From NCBI GenBank assembly GCA_003481745.1, contig QULP01000011.1:37931-101930 (forward strand): a stretch of 64,000 bases of DNA, read 5' to 3'. Each line of letters opens with the position of its first letter. Position 1 is the first letter of the stretch. Of this stretch, positions 48,957-57,796 are shown piece by piece. The stretch is from Firmicutes bacterium OM04-13BH. GTDB taxonomy: Bacteria > Bacillota > Clostridia > Lachnospirales > Lachnospiraceae. A program made the position numbers and the translations under genes. Under the pieces are notes generated by a model. It was given only the letters and a program-made list of their open reading frames with translations, made no database searches and was not told the origin of the DNA.

Positions 48957-50836
48957 TGAAAAAAACAGCACGTAATATCTACCTTGGATTCATTTTATTT
49001 TTAATGTATGCCCCGATTGCGACTTTGGTTGTACTCTCTTTTAACTCATCCAAATCCCGTTCAAAATGGGGTGGATTTACGCTCAAATGGTATTCTTCCC
49101 TGTTTCAGGACGACGCCATTATGAGTGCCCTTTATAATACCCTTGCAATTGCGTTTCTTTCTGCCTTAATTGCAACCATTATCGGCACTTGTGCCTCTCT
49201 TGGCATCACCGCAATGAAAGCAAAATGGCGCACCGTTATCATGGGAATTACCAATATTCCGGTTTTAAATTCCGATATCGTAACCGGAATTTCCTTAATG
49301 CTGCTTTTTATTGCGTTTCGTTTTACTTTAGGCTTTTCTACAATCCTGATTGCACACATTACTTTTAATATTCCTTATGCAATCTTAAGCGTCATGCCCA
49401 AACTAAAACAGACCAATAAAAGCACTTACGAAGCTGCCCGCGACTTAGGTGCGGGACCATTTCAGTCATTTATGAAAGTCGTATTTCCAGATATCCTCCC
49501 GGGTGTATTGTCCGGATTTTTAATGACTTTTACCATGTCACTCGATGATTTTATCATCACCCACTTTACAAAAGGTCCCGGAGTTGATACACTTTCTACA
49601 AAGATTTATTCTGAAGTACGAAAAGGAATCCGTCCGGAAATGTATGCACTTTCCACTCTTTTATTCTTATCGGTTATGGTAATTATGATTTTAATGAACA
49701 CCTCACCAAAAGAAACAGATTCTAAAAAGGCTGGTTCAACCTCAAAAGATTTTAAACGAAAGCGAAAAATTCCATGGCATCAGGTAATCCCTGCCGGATT
49801 TATCTTATTAATCGCAGTAACCGGATTAGTTCATCATGTAAGAACAACCGGAAGTGTCTCCGAAGAACAGGTAATTGTTTACAACTGGGGAGAATACATC
49901 GACCCTGATGTGCTTGACATCTTTGAAGAAGAAACCGGAATTCAGGTTATCTATGAAGAATACGAAACCAATGAAATCATGTATCCTAAAATTCTTTCCG
50001 GTGCTATTGCTTATGATGTAGTATGTCCTTCGGATTATATGATTCAACGTATGCGTGAAAATGGACTGTTAAGCAAATTAAACCTTGATAACATTCCAAA
50101 TCTGAAAAATATTGACCCTGCCTATTTAACCCAGAGCCAAAGTTTTGACCCTGATAATGAATATTCCGTTCCATATTGCGTTGGAACAATCGGTATTCTC
50201 TACAATAAAAATATGGTAGATGAGCCAGTTGACAGCTGGAATATTTTATGGGATGAAAAATACAAGGATCGCATCTTAATGCAGGATTCTGTACGTGATG
50301 CGTTTGCTGTTGCCTTAAAACGTAAAGGCTATTCCTTAAACTCAGTCGAAGTTGATGAACTCATTCAGGCAAAAGATGATTTAATTGCCCAGAAACCACT
50401 TGTACAAGCTTATGTAGTAGACCAGGTTCGCGACAAAATGATTGGAAATGAAGCCGCTCTCGGGGTTATTTATTCCGGTGAAGCGCTTTATACACAAAGA
50501 GAAAACCCAGCACTTGAGTATGTCATTCCAAAAGAGGGTTCCAATATATGGATTGACTCCTGGGTGATTCCGTCCAACGCCAAAAATAAAGAAAATGCTG
50601 AAAAATTTATTAATTTCTTATGCCGACCTGATATAGCTCTTATGAACTTTGAGTATATCACTTATGCAACTCCTAATGCGGCTGCAAGGGCTTTAATCGA
50701 AGATGAAAGTATCCGAAACAGTGAAACTCTGTTCCCATCCGATAAAGATTTGGCACGCTGTGAAACATTCCGTTTTCTTGGAGACGAGGCAGATTCTTAT
50801 TACAACGAACTTTGGAATAAAGTAAAATCAAATTAG
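48956..50836 (+). CDS. potCD: Fused polyamine permease and substrate-binding protein PotCD
   Basis: A 626-residue fusion. Residues 1-about 250 are the second permease PotC, with six helices and the loop YEAARDLGAGPFQSFMKVVFPDILPG. A basic linker is followed by a seventh helix (HQVIPAGFILLIAVTGLVHHV), and residues about 300-626 are the PotD binding protein (VIVYNWGEYIDPDVLDIFEEETG, YDVVCPSDYMIQRM, YCVGTIGILYNK, IWIDSWVIPSNAKN). The binding domain is therefore tethered to the transporter, not free or lipid-anchored. Such PotCD fusions are known in other Firmicutes. Confidence 0.93.
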   Translation: MKKTARNIYLGFILFLMYAPIATLVVLSFNSSKSRSKWGGFTLKWYSSLFQDDAIMSALYNTLAIAFLSALIATIIGTCASLGITAMKAKWRTVIMGITNIPVLNSDIVTGISLMLLFIAFRFTLGFSTILIAHITFNIPYAILSVMPKLKQTNKSTYEAARDLGAGPFQSFMKVVFPDILPGVLSGFLMTFTMSLDDFIITHFTKGPGVDTLSTKIYSEVRKGIRPEMYALSTLLFLSVMVIMILMNTSPKETDSKKAGSTSKDFKRKRKIPWHQVIPAGFILLIAVTGLVHHVRTTGSVSEEQVIVYNWGEYIDPDVLDIFEEETGIQVIYEEYETNEIMYPKILSGAIAYDVVCPSDYMIQRMRENGLLSKLNLDNIPNLKNIDPAYLTQSQSFDPDNEYSVPYCVGTIGILYNKNMVDEPVDSWNILWDEKYKDRILMQDSVRDAFAVALKRKGYSLNSVEVDELIQAKDDLIAQKPLVQAYVVDQVRDKMIGNEAALGVIYSGEALYTQRENPALEYVIPKEGSNIWIDSWVIPSNAKNKENAEKFINFLCRPDIALMNFEYITYATPNAAARALIEDESIRNSETLFPSDKDLARCETFRFLGDEADSYYNELWNKVKSN

Positions 50837-50846
50837 GAGTGATACC

Positions 50847-51734
50847 TTGAACCGAACCTTTACTTATCTTATTACTCAAAAGGATTCCCCTTGCACAGTG
50901 GAATCCTATTTAAAAAAACGAGGTTATTCTCATCCGATTTTGGTTCAGTTAAAAAAGACCCAAAACGGAATTTTAGTCAATCAAAAATGGGCTTATGTCA
51001 AAACAATTCTAAATCCCGATGATAAACTTGAAATTCATCTGGAAGAGACCGCTTCTTCTGAACATATTGTTCCGGTTGAGCTTCCCTTCTCTATTGTTTA
51101 TGAAGATGAAGATATCCTTGTTGTAAATAAGCCGGCAGATATGCCGATTCATCCCTCAATTAATAATTATGAAAATACTCTGGCAAATGCAGTTGCCTAC
51201 TATTATAAAAAACAGGGAGAAACTTTTATTTTCCGCTGTATCAACCGCTTAGACCGTGATACAACCGGACTTTTAATCATTGCAAAGCACGCTTTAAGTG
51301 CCTCGATTCTTTCAAAACAGATGAAGGCACGTGAAATCCGCCGGACTTATCTTGCAGTCTGCAAAGGTCAGCTTCCGGCCGAAGTCGGCATTATCAATGC
51401 CCCAATTGCCAGAAAAGCAGATTCTGCGATTGAACGCTGTGTTGATTTTTCTAATGGAGAAAGCGCAGTAACCCATTATCGGGTGCGGTATTACCAGAAT
51501 GGCTATTCCCTTGTGGAACTTCATTTAGAGACTGGACGCACCCATCAAATCCGGATTCATATGCAGTATCTTGGAAATCCACTTCCGGGGGATTATCTTT
51601 ACTGTCCGGATTACTCTAAAATCTCACGCACTGCCTTACATTCCTACCGGCTTGCATTTTGTCATCCGATTACCGGAAAGCGAATGGATTTTTACGCACC
51701 GCTTCCCACGGATATGGCAGCATTTTTTCAGTAA
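50847..51734 (+). CDS. RluA-family pseudouridine synthase
   Basis: A 295-residue enzyme with an N-terminal S4-like RNA-binding part (residues 15-70) and the RluA catalytic domain, where the aspartate lies in CINRLDRDTTGLLI. HETGRTHQIRIHMQ-type sequence (LHLETGRTHQIRIHMQ) follows. It modifies uridine in 23S rRNA or tRNA; which site is not clear. The start is TTG at 50847, with TAGGAG 7 nt upstream, 10 nt after potCD, so it may be read from the pot promoter. Confidence 0.9.
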   Translation: MNRTFTYLITQKDSPCTVESYLKKRGYSHPILVQLKKTQNGILVNQKWAYVKTILNPDDKLEIHLEETASSEHIVPVELPFSIVYEDEDILVVNKPADMPIHPSINNYENTLANAVAYYYKKQGETFIFRCINRLDRDTTGLLIIAKHALSASILSKQMKAREIRRTYLAVCKGQLPAEVGIINAPIARKADSAIERCVDFSNGESAVTHYRVRYYQNGYSLVELHLETGRTHQIRIHMQYLGNPLPGDYLYCPDYSKISRTALHSYRLAFCHPITGKRMDFYAPLPTDMAAFFQ

Positions 51735-51736
51735 AT

Positions 51737-51788
51737 AAAAAAGTACTGCGTATTTCTTTCAAATCACGAAATACACGGTACTTTTTTA
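51737..51788 (+). terminator. Terminator after the pot-rluA unit
   Basis: AAAAAAGTAC...GTATTTC pairs with GAAATAC...GTACTTTTTT over an 11-nt loop, with two internal mismatches and a T-run. A- and T-runs on both sides would let it act in either direction. No other element is seen up to 51850. Confidence 0.82.
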
Positions 51789-51850
51789 TTGCTCTTTATT
51801 ATTTTTTCTGGCTGCTCATACAGATAAGCCTATGGGGGTTCTCCACCAAT

Positions 51851-52345
51851 TTATAATGCCCGAATTCTCGGCACTTCATCTACATGCAGATATTTTCCAA
51901 TTGTTTTTACAATAATATCATGGTTGATAAATGGATTCTGATCTGTCACGACAATTGCTCCAATGACTCCCACTTCCTCTACACGAATCGGAAATCCTCC
52001 ACCCATGCAGGAAAACTCTTTTTCATCAAGTCCAATATCTTCTAAGGTTTCTTCATTTTGCTTTAATTCGCTGTATAAAAGCAGACTGCTTTTTTCCATT
52101 ATTTTTACGGTATTGAAGGTCCGGTCTGTAAAACGGTCACTGTTTAATGTAGTCGTATTTCCGGCATACTTAAATACCGTGCTGCCATTATTCTTTCGAA
52201 TTGTAATCGAACAATCCAATCCACGTTTTTTACTCTCTGCCACCAGCATAATTCCTAACTGCCATGCATCCTCATTTGTAAAATGATTGAACTGTAAAAT
52301 CTCTTCCTGCAGACTTAAAACATTAATTACTTCATCCATTGTCAT
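51851..52345 (-). CDS. UPF0303/GlcG-HbpS-type protein
   Basis: A 164-residue protein of the UPF0303 family, a GlcG/HbpS-like fold often labelled heme-degrading. The typical features are FTNEDAWQLGIMLVAESKKRGL, SITIRKNNG, CMGGGFPIRVEEVGVIGAIVVTDQNPFINHDIIV. The heme role is established only for some relatives, so no reaction is assigned. AGGAGG stands 8 nt before the ATG. It follows trpS by 44 nt, in the same direction. Confidence 0.85.
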   Translation of the reverse strand: MTMDEVINVLSLQEEILQFNHFTNEDAWQLGIMLVAESKKRGLDCSITIRKNNGSTVFKYAGNTTTLNSDRFTDRTFNTVKIMEKSSLLLYSELKQNEETLEDIGLDEKEFSCMGGGFPIRVEEVGVIGAIVVTDQNPFINHDIIVKTIGKYLHVDEVPRIRAL

Positions 52346-52389
52346 ACGCCATTCCTCCTGTCTGACTTTATGTGAAATACTTTTTATAT

Positions 52390-53394
52390 TTAACGGATTC
52401 TGTCTGGAAAACCTACTTTTCGCTGTACTTTGCGGAGTGTTTTATTTGCATAATAACTGGCTTTTTCTCCATTTTCTTTGATAATAGAATCTAAGTAAGC
52501 TTTATCTTTTTCCAGTCTGGCAACTTCATCCTGAAGTGGTTTTAACACACTTACTACAGCTTCACCGACTGCCATTTTCAGTTCTCCATAACCTCTTCCT
52601 TCAAATTCTTTCACCGCTTCATCCGGTGTTTTTCCGACACATGCGCAGTAGATATCAATCAGGTTTTTCAGTCCCGGCTGCTCCTCTCTATAAGCAATAT
52701 TTGCCTCGGAGTCTGTCACTGCACGTTTACATTTACGGATAATTGTATCCGGATCATCCATCAGATAAATACTTCCATTTGGATTTTCATCGGATTTAGA
52801 CATCTTTTTAGACGGATCCTGAAGACTCATGATTTTTGCTCCAACTTTTCCAACATAAGCTTCCGGAATAGTAAATACATCCCCATAAATATTATTAAAA
52901 CGAGTAGCAATATCTCTGGTTAATTCCAAATGCTGCATCTGGTCAATTCCTACCGGAACAACATCTGCCTGATATAACAAAATATCAGCAGCCATCAAGA
53001 CCGGATAGGTAAATAAACCTGCATTGATGTTATCTGCATGTTTTGCTGATTTATCTTTAAACTGCGTCATACGATTGAGCTCGCCCATATAGGTAAAACA
53101 GTTCAAAATCCATGCCAGTTCTGCATGCCCGGATACATGGGACTGATAATAGATACAATTCTTTTTCGGGTCTAACCCTGCTGCAATGTAAAGAGTCAGA
53201 AGTGCTCTTGCTCTTTTTCTAAGTGTAGCTGGGTCCTGACGCACCGTAATAGAGTGCATATCTACAACACTGTAGAAACATTCATACTCGTCACTTAACT
53301 TTACCCAGTTTTTTAATGCCCCAAGATAATTTCCAAGAGTCAGATTTCCAGTTGCCTGCATACCACTAAACAACACTTTTTTATCATTAATCAT
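52390..53394 (-). CDS. trpS: Tryptophanyl-tRNA synthetase
   Basis: A 334-residue class I synthetase that charges tRNA-Trp. The HIGH-equivalent is TGNLTLGNYLGAL and the KMSKS loop is KKMSKSDENPNG. The frame opens with a TTG at 53409, but the GGAGG there serves the ATG at 53394 (8-nt spacing), which is chosen. The predicted leader is only about 25 nt, so there is no T-box. Divergent from luxS. Confidence 0.96.
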   Translation of the reverse strand: MINDKKVLFSGMQATGNLTLGNYLGALKNWVKLSDEYECFYSVVDMHSITVRQDPATLRKRARALLTLYIAAGLDPKKNCIYYQSHVSGHAELAWILNCFTYMGELNRMTQFKDKSAKHADNINAGLFTYPVLMAADILLYQADVVPVGIDQMQHLELTRDIATRFNNIYGDVFTIPEAYVGKVGAKIMSLQDPSKKMSKSDENPNGSIYLMDDPDTIIRKCKRAVTDSEANIAYREEQPGLKNLIDIYCACVGKTPDEAVKEFEGRGYGELKMAVGEAVVSVLKPLQDEVARLEKDKAYLDSIIKENGEKASYYANKTLRKVQRKVGFPDRIR

Positions 53395-53424
53395 CTTTTT
53401 GTCCTCCAAGTTTTGCTAAAATAA

Positions 53425-53453
53425 ATTGTAACATTGTGCCACTGTAAAGTCAA
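53425..53453 (-). promoter_or_regulatory. Promoter of trpS
   Basis: TTGACT (53453-53448) and TACAAT (53430-53425) are 17 nt apart on the minus strand. Confidence 0.65.
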
Positions 53454-53459
53454 ATATAC

Positions 53460-53488
53460 TTGCACGAAAATTTAATTCGATTTATAAT
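53460..53488 (+). promoter_or_regulatory. Promoter of luxS
   Basis: TTGCAC and a consensus TATAAT are 17 nt apart, back to back with the trpS promoter (7 bp between the two -35 boxes). Confidence 0.7.
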
Positions 53489-53528
53489 AAATTTTGAAAA
53501 AACAAACCCTGAAAGGAGAATTAGCTAC

Positions 53529-54008
53529 ATGGAAAAAATTGCAAGCTTTACCATTGACCATATAAAATTACAGCCTGGAGTTTATGTTTCCAGAAAAGAT
53601 CACATTGGAGACGAAGTAATTACCACTTTTGATTTAAGAATGACTTCCCCAAACGAAGAACCTGTTATGAATACTGCTGAGATGCACACAATTGAACATC
53701 TCGCTGCTACTTTTCTTCGCAACCATAAAGAGTATGGCACAAAAACCGTTTACTTTGGACCTATGGGATGCCGTACCGGATTTTATCTGCTTTTAGCAGG
53801 TGACTACGAATCCCGCGATATTGTTGATTTAATGGTGGAAATGTTTACTTTCATCCGTGACTTTAAGGGCGAAGTGCCTGGGGCTTCCGCAAAAGACTGT
53901 GGAAACTATCTTGATATGAATCTCGGTATGGCAAACTATCTTGCTAAAAAATATCTGGATGAAGTCTTAATCGATATCAAACCGGAACGTCTGGTTTATC
54001 CAGAATAA
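53529..54008 (+). CDS. luxS: S-ribosylhomocysteine lyase LuxS
   Basis: LuxS cleaves S-ribosylhomocysteine to homocysteine and DPD, the precursor of autoinducer-2, in the activated methyl cycle. The 159-residue protein has the metal ligands H53 and H57 in HTIEH (with E56), catalytic C81 in GPMGCRTGFY and the third metal ligand C124 in KDCGNY. The frame is open 23 codons further upstream, over its own promoter; the ATG at 53529 with AAAGGAG upstream gives the family start MEKIASFTIDH. Confidence 0.97.
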   Translation: MEKIASFTIDHIKLQPGVYVSRKDHIGDEVITTFDLRMTSPNEEPVMNTAEMHTIEHLAATFLRNHKEYGTKTVYFGPMGCRTGFYLLLAGDYESRDIVDLMVEMFTFIRDFKGEVPGASAKDCGNYLDMNLGMANYLAKKYLDEVLIDIKPERLVYPE

Positions 54009-54050
54009 TTCCAAGTTCAAATCAGACAATATAAAAATATAAAAACACCA

Positions 54051-54087
54051 AAAAGAGGAAGCAAAGTTTACTTTTCTGCTTCCTCTT
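54051..54087 (-). terminator. Terminator of the selenium-trait cluster, overlapping its last codons
   Basis: AAGAGGAAGCA pairs with TGCTTCCTCTT, then T3-5 on the minus strand. The 5' arm is formed by the final codons of the YqeC-MocA gene. The reverse strand, facing luxS, lacks a clean U-run. Confidence 0.75.
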
Positions 54088-55378
54088 CCGGTTTATAATC
54101 ATAATCTTTTAATTCTGTTTTCTCTTCTGCTTCACAAAGATACACATCTTCCAGATGACGTTTTAATACCCGTTTTCCTCCGGTATCTCCCTCTAATTCC
54201 AGCAATTCTTCTCGGTATTTCTCATGAAAAATTACCGGATTTCCAATTTGCCCGTTCCATACTACTGCTCCGATTCCTTTTTCACTTCTTTGAAAGCCTT
54301 CCAACAGACGAAGAATGGTCTCTTGTTTTAAATGTGGCTGGTCTGCCACAACAAAGCAGTAACATTCTCCTTTTACATTTTCTTTATGAACCGCCCGAAT
54401 TCCTTTTTTTATCGAGGCAGAAATTCCATGACTGCTGTCTGGATTATCCACTGCCAAAAATCCATACTCTTCTGCTGATTTTCGAATTCGTTCATACTGG
54501 GATACCACACACACTCCTGCCACATGTTCTGAATGTTGTCTCACCCAGTCCAACTTTTCCATTAGAATTTGATACATTGGTGTTTTTTCCATCGAATAAA
54601 TCAGCTTATTTCCACCAAATCGTCTTGAAAAACCGGATGCCAGCATAATCAGAAAAAACTTCTTTTTTTCCGGCATTTCCAATTTTTTCTCATAAATCAC
54701 CGGAACAGACAGCTTTTCTTCAAATGTTTGTGAATCCTGCTGATTAAAAATCACTCCAATTTTTCTTTTTGAATTTGATAAAGAACCGGTTAATTTTTCA
54801 AGATACCCTTTTTCTAACAGCTTTGCCACAATTTCCGGCGTCAACAGTTTTTCTCTACAATCCGCCTGATTTAAAATTTCCTGTGCTTTTTCCAGTCGGA
54901 AACAGACTTCTGATAATGGGTGATTAAATGCCTGCATGCTCTCTACAATTAAAATATGAGTTGTTATCTGATAAATCACCGGCTCATGTTCTGCCGGCAC
55001 TTTAAAGGGATAATGTTTCGCTCCATCTGCTTCAATAACTACTGCATCATAACTTTCTAACACTTCTTCTAACTGTGTTTCCAAAAGCCCCGCAATTTTC
55101 TTTTCCTGCTCCAGTTTTCGCCCTGCAATTACAACTTTTCCGGGTACTCCTGCCTCTTTTATGGTCTTCGTATCTGCATCAAGAAGACCTGTCCTTCCAA
55201 GATAAAATGGATGCTGAATATGCGTACTTGTTGTTACCAATACTTTCATTCCCAGACCTGCCAGCTCATCTGCCAGCTTTAATACACAAGTGGTTTTTCC
55301 TCCTGCTCCCACAAAAGAAAACACTGGTTTTTCTGGCAGTTCACCCATTGTTTTTTTTATTTTTTTCAACAGACTCAT
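54068..55378 (-). CDS. YqeC-MocA fusion for selenium-dependent molybdenum hydroxylase maturation
   Basis: A 436-residue two-domain protein. Residues 1-about 230 match YqeC, a putative P-loop ATPase (VFSFVGAGGKTT at 19-30, VVIEADGAKHYPFK). Residues about 240-436 match MocA-type molybdenum cofactor nucleotidyltransferases (IMLASGFSRRFGGNKL, AVDNPDSSHGISASIKKGI, FVVADQPHLKQETI, GNPVIFHEKYREELLEL, GDTGGKRVLKRH), which make the cytosine or guanine dinucleotide form of the cofactor. The halves are usually separate genes in the selenium-dependent molybdenum hydroxylase trait. It overlaps yqeB by 4 nt. Confidence 0.87.
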   Translation of the reverse strand: MSLLKKIKKTMGELPEKPVFSFVGAGGKTTCVLKLADELAGLGMKVLVTTSTHIQHPFYLGRTGLLDADTKTIKEAGVPGKVVIAGRKLEQEKKIAGLLETQLEEVLESYDAVVIEADGAKHYPFKVPAEHEPVIYQITTHILIVESMQAFNHPLSEVCFRLEKAQEILNQADCREKLLTPEIVAKLLEKGYLEKLTGSLSNSKRKIGVIFNQQDSQTFEEKLSVPVIYEKKLEMPEKKKFFLIMLASGFSRRFGGNKLIYSMEKTPMYQILMEKLDWVRQHSEHVAGVCVVSQYERIRKSAEEYGFLAVDNPDSSHGISASIKKGIRAVHKENVKGECYCFVVADQPHLKQETILRLLEGFQRSEKGIGAVVWNGQIGNPVIFHEKYREELLELEGDTGGKRVLKRHLEDVYLCEAEEKTELKDYDYKPEEEAEK

Positions 55379-56187
55379 AGACAGCCTTTCTCATAGGCAC
55401 AGACTAATTCTAATACGCTTCCTGCCAGACATCTCGCCTTATCTGAAATCAGGGCGCAATGTTTCTGCGATTCTTTTCTTGGGTCAACATCTGCACTCTT
55501 AAACCCTTTTGTCACTGGAAAACCATCTGGTAAAATTCCACGAATCACACCCGTAATTTCTGTTTTTACTTCTATTACTTCTCCTGTATCTGTTTGAACT
55601 TCTCCAATACAGGCTTTCGCTTCTACCCAGTCTCCAATATCAAACTTTTTAAAAAACACACCCTCTGCCGGTGCATGAATGACTCGCTCTTTTCCGTATC
55701 CGCCAATGACTCCGGGAATCCCCGTATTTTCAATTGCACTTCCTTTGTCTAAAATTTTCCCAAGGTAATGCCCTCTTTTGGTTTCCACTACATAATCCAC
55801 ATCTTTTCCTGCTTCAAATCCTGGACCAAGTGCAATCGTAAGAGGTGCCATTTTTCTTGTTGTTCCAAGATTTTTTTTCGCAATAATTGCATCAATTAAA
55901 ATTTCCGGTTTTAATAGAGGAATACTTTCTCCTTTCGGGTCAACCAAAAGCACCGGATGCAGTGGTTTTGCCTCTTTAAGTGCCTCTTTTACACTATTCA
56001 CGCAAACGCAGGTTATCCCTTCTACACATGCACTGCCATTTTCTACAGCTTCCGAAAATGCAACCAGACGCCGGATAGCTGACGGCTTATCTGTCTCTAA
56101 AACAATCACAGAATATCCGCTTTTTGAAAGACGGTGAATCACTCCTGTTGCCAAATCTCCGCCGCCTCTTACTACGATTGGCTTCAT
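55375..56187 (-). CDS. yqeB: YqeB (EF2563) selenium-dependent molybdenum hydroxylase system protein
   Basis: A 270-residue protein with the family start KPIVVRGGGDLATGVIHRLSKSGY (Rossmann-like), LLVDPKGESI, ALGPGFEAGKDVDYVVETKRGH and VIHAPAEGVF. YqeB is a marker of genomes that insert selenium into molybdenum hydroxylases such as xanthine dehydrogenase; its chemistry is not settled. The frame reaches 56265, overlapping yedF, but AGGAGG 8 nt before the ATG at 56187 fixes the start. Confidence 0.9.
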   Translation of the reverse strand: MKPIVVRGGGDLATGVIHRLSKSGYSVIVLETDKPSAIRRLVAFSEAVENGSACVEGITCVCVNSVKEALKEAKPLHPVLLVDPKGESIPLLKPEILIDAIIAKKNLGTTRKMAPLTIALGPGFEAGKDVDYVVETKRGHYLGKILDKGSAIENTGIPGVIGGYGKERVIHAPAEGVFFKKFDIGDWVEAKACIGEVQTDTGEVIEVKTEITGVIRGILPDGFPVTKGFKSADVDPRKESQKHCALISDKARCLAGSVLELVCAYEKGCL

Positions 56188-56215
56188 TATCCTATCCTCC
56201 TGTTTTTTCATTTCT

Positions 56216-56830
56216 TTAAGGACGGATGACCTTCGTAGCTCCCGCCATTTTCTGTGCAATTTCATACATATTTGTCACATTTCCAACTACAAGCTTGGAC
56301 TGCATTTGATAATGATTTAAGCAAGTTCCACAGGCTAAGATTTCCACACCATTTTTTTCTAATGTTTTTAAATCTTCCAGACTTTCTGAACCTTCACATG
56401 CGAGGAAAATTCCGCTGTTATACATTAAAACTGTCTTTGGAAGCTCCTCTAACTGGGTTAAGGCATAGATATATCCTTTGATTAAAATTTTTCCAAGTAC
56501 TTCATCGCCCTCTCCCATCTTATTTGAGCACAGTACCACCACTGTTCCCTTCCCTGCCGGTTTTACTTCCTGTGGCTGTTCTTCTTCCGTTTTTGCTGAC
56601 GAGAGTTCTGTCTTATCAGTCGGGACAATATGTACCTCATATTTCTTTTCCTCTAATCTGGTATAGGCAAATTCACAATTTTGAGAAGACGCAAACTTTC
56701 TCAGATTATCTACAGCAATCTGATTGTCAACCAGAATCTGAAATCCTTCTTTCTTTCCTTCTTCTAATTCTTTTTTTGCTGCCACAACCGGTCCTGGGCA
56801 TGCAACTCCAAGTGCATCAATTACTTTCAT
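56216..56830 (-). CDS. yedF: YedF, TusA-DsrE-like selenium metabolism protein
   Basis: A 204-residue protein. Residues 1-75 form a TusA/SirA-like domain with the CPGP motif (C11 in GVACPGPVVAAKKEL), a likely sulfur or selenium carrier site. Residues about 95-204 form a DsrE-like domain with VVLCSNKMGEGDEVLGKIL and the second cysteine pair in ILACGTCLNHY. Together with DUF3343, yqeB and the YqeC-MocA fusion it forms a cluster for the labile-selenium molybdenum hydroxylase trait. It lies 25 nt after the DUF3343 gene. Confidence 0.9.
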   Translation of the reverse strand: MKVIDALGVACPGPVVAAKKELEEGKKEGFQILVDNQIAVDNLRKFASSQNCEFAYTRLEEKKYEVHIVPTDKTELSSAKTEEEQPQEVKPAGKGTVVVLCSNKMGEGDEVLGKILIKGYIYALTQLEELPKTVLMYNSGIFLACEGSESLEDLKTLEKNGVEILACGTCLNHYQMQSKLVVGNVTNMYEIAQKMAGATKVIRP

Positions 56831-56855
56831 CTCTAATCCCTCCTAAATATTCTAT

Positions 56856-57092
56856 TTAAAGCATTACATGGTAAATTTGGTCAAATTCTATCTTCTTATT
56901 TTTCATTTTCGTTTCTAAGACTTTTTCTTTTTCCGGTAAAGTACACCAACATAATCCACAGCCTGCCGATACTACACCCGGCAGAGGAATCAGACGTCCC
57001 GGAAGTTCTTCTTTTTGACAGAATTCCTCCATTGCAATTGCCTGCGTAGTTGTATGAAAGGTAATCACCAGCTTCATCGTCTTTTTTCTCAT
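56856..57092 (-). CDS. DUF3343 putative Se/S carrier protein
   Basis: A 78-residue protein with the DUF3343 pattern: VITFHTTTQAIAMEEFC, RLIPLPGVVSAGCGLCWC with closely spaced cysteines, and a short tail. The family is proposed to carry selenium or sulfur and is found mainly beside yedF, yqeB and selenium genes. AAGGGG lies 11 nt before the ATG. It is the first gene of the cluster; no clear promoter was found in 57093-57140. Confidence 0.8.
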   Translation of the reverse strand: MRKKTMKLVITFHTTTQAIAMEEFCQKEELPGRLIPLPGVVSAGCGLCWCTLPEKEKVLETKMKNKKIEFDQIYHVML

Positions 57093-57140
57093 GTTTTCAT
57101 CCCCTTACGCCTTTCATCTTTATTCTAATAGAAAGCAACA

Positions 57141-57179
57141 AAAAAAACAAGAATAGAAACCTTCTATCCTTGTTTTTTG
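57141..57179 (-). terminator. Terminator after bioY
   Basis: AAAAACAAGGATAGAAG pairs with CTATTCTTGTTTTT-type sequence across a short loop, ending in a long T-run on the minus strand. Confidence 0.85.
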
Positions 57180-57188
57180 TCCTACACA

Positions 57189-57761
57189 TTATCTTGCTTT
57201 TTTTAATGCAGCACGAAGCGCTGTTCCCACAATCATTGCTACTACAATTTTAACTAAATCTCCTGGAATATACGGAATCACTCCTGCCGCAAGACCAGCT
57301 GCTGCACTCATATGTGCCTGGAAGCACAACCATGCTGTTCCAAATGCATAGCAGACTACTGTTCCTAATACCAGTCCGACTGCTTCCATTACTTTATTCC
57401 CCGGAAACAGTTTCATCAAAAGCCCTGCAATTAAGGTCAGGAAAATAAATCCAATCAAATATCCGCCAGTCGGACCTGCCAGTTTTCCAAATCCACCGGA
57501 AAATCCAGAAAATACCGGAACACCGACCATTCCGATTAATAAGTAAACCAGATAACTAATTGTTGCTCCATTCAGACCCAACACATAAAGACTTAAATAA
57601 ATTGCTAAGTTGGTAAAACTGATTGGAACCGGGCTAAATGGAAGCGGAATTGATAATGGACCTAAAATACAGGTTACCGCTGTCATCAGTGCAATAAATG
57701 TCATCTGTCTGGTTGACATTTTCTTTGTTGTATGTTCTTTGTTCACTGTTGCTGTATTCAT
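57189..57761 (-). CDS. bioY: Biotin ECF transporter S-component BioY
   Basis: A 190-residue membrane protein with about six helices. Typical features are LGPLSIPLPFSPVPISFTNLAIYL, GVPVFSGFSGGFGKLAGPTGGYL and IPYIPGDLVKI. BioY binds biotin and works with the shared EcfAAT energy module. The promoter carries a BirA-type operator, so expression should fall when biotin is plentiful. Single-gene unit. Confidence 0.95.
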   Translation of the reverse strand: MNTATVNKEHTTKKMSTRQMTFIALMTAVTCILGPLSIPLPFSPVPISFTNLAIYLSLYVLGLNGATISYLVYLLIGMVGVPVFSGFSGGFGKLAGPTGGYLIGFIFLTLIAGLLMKLFPGNKVMEAVGLVLGTVVCYAFGTAWLCFQAHMSAAAGLAAGVIPYIPGDLVKIVVAMIVGTALRAALKKAR

Positions 57762-57796
57762 GTTTTTTTCCTCTCTTCTCTTTGTTTGACTTCCTT

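Noticed and set aside
53395..53459. T-box leader for trpS
   Set aside because: The predicted leader is only about 25 nt and contains no specifier stem or antiterminator.
54068..57092. Selenocysteine (in-frame TGA) in the selenium-trait genes
   Set aside because: All four reading frames are continuous to ordinary ends; no internal TGA needs to be read through.
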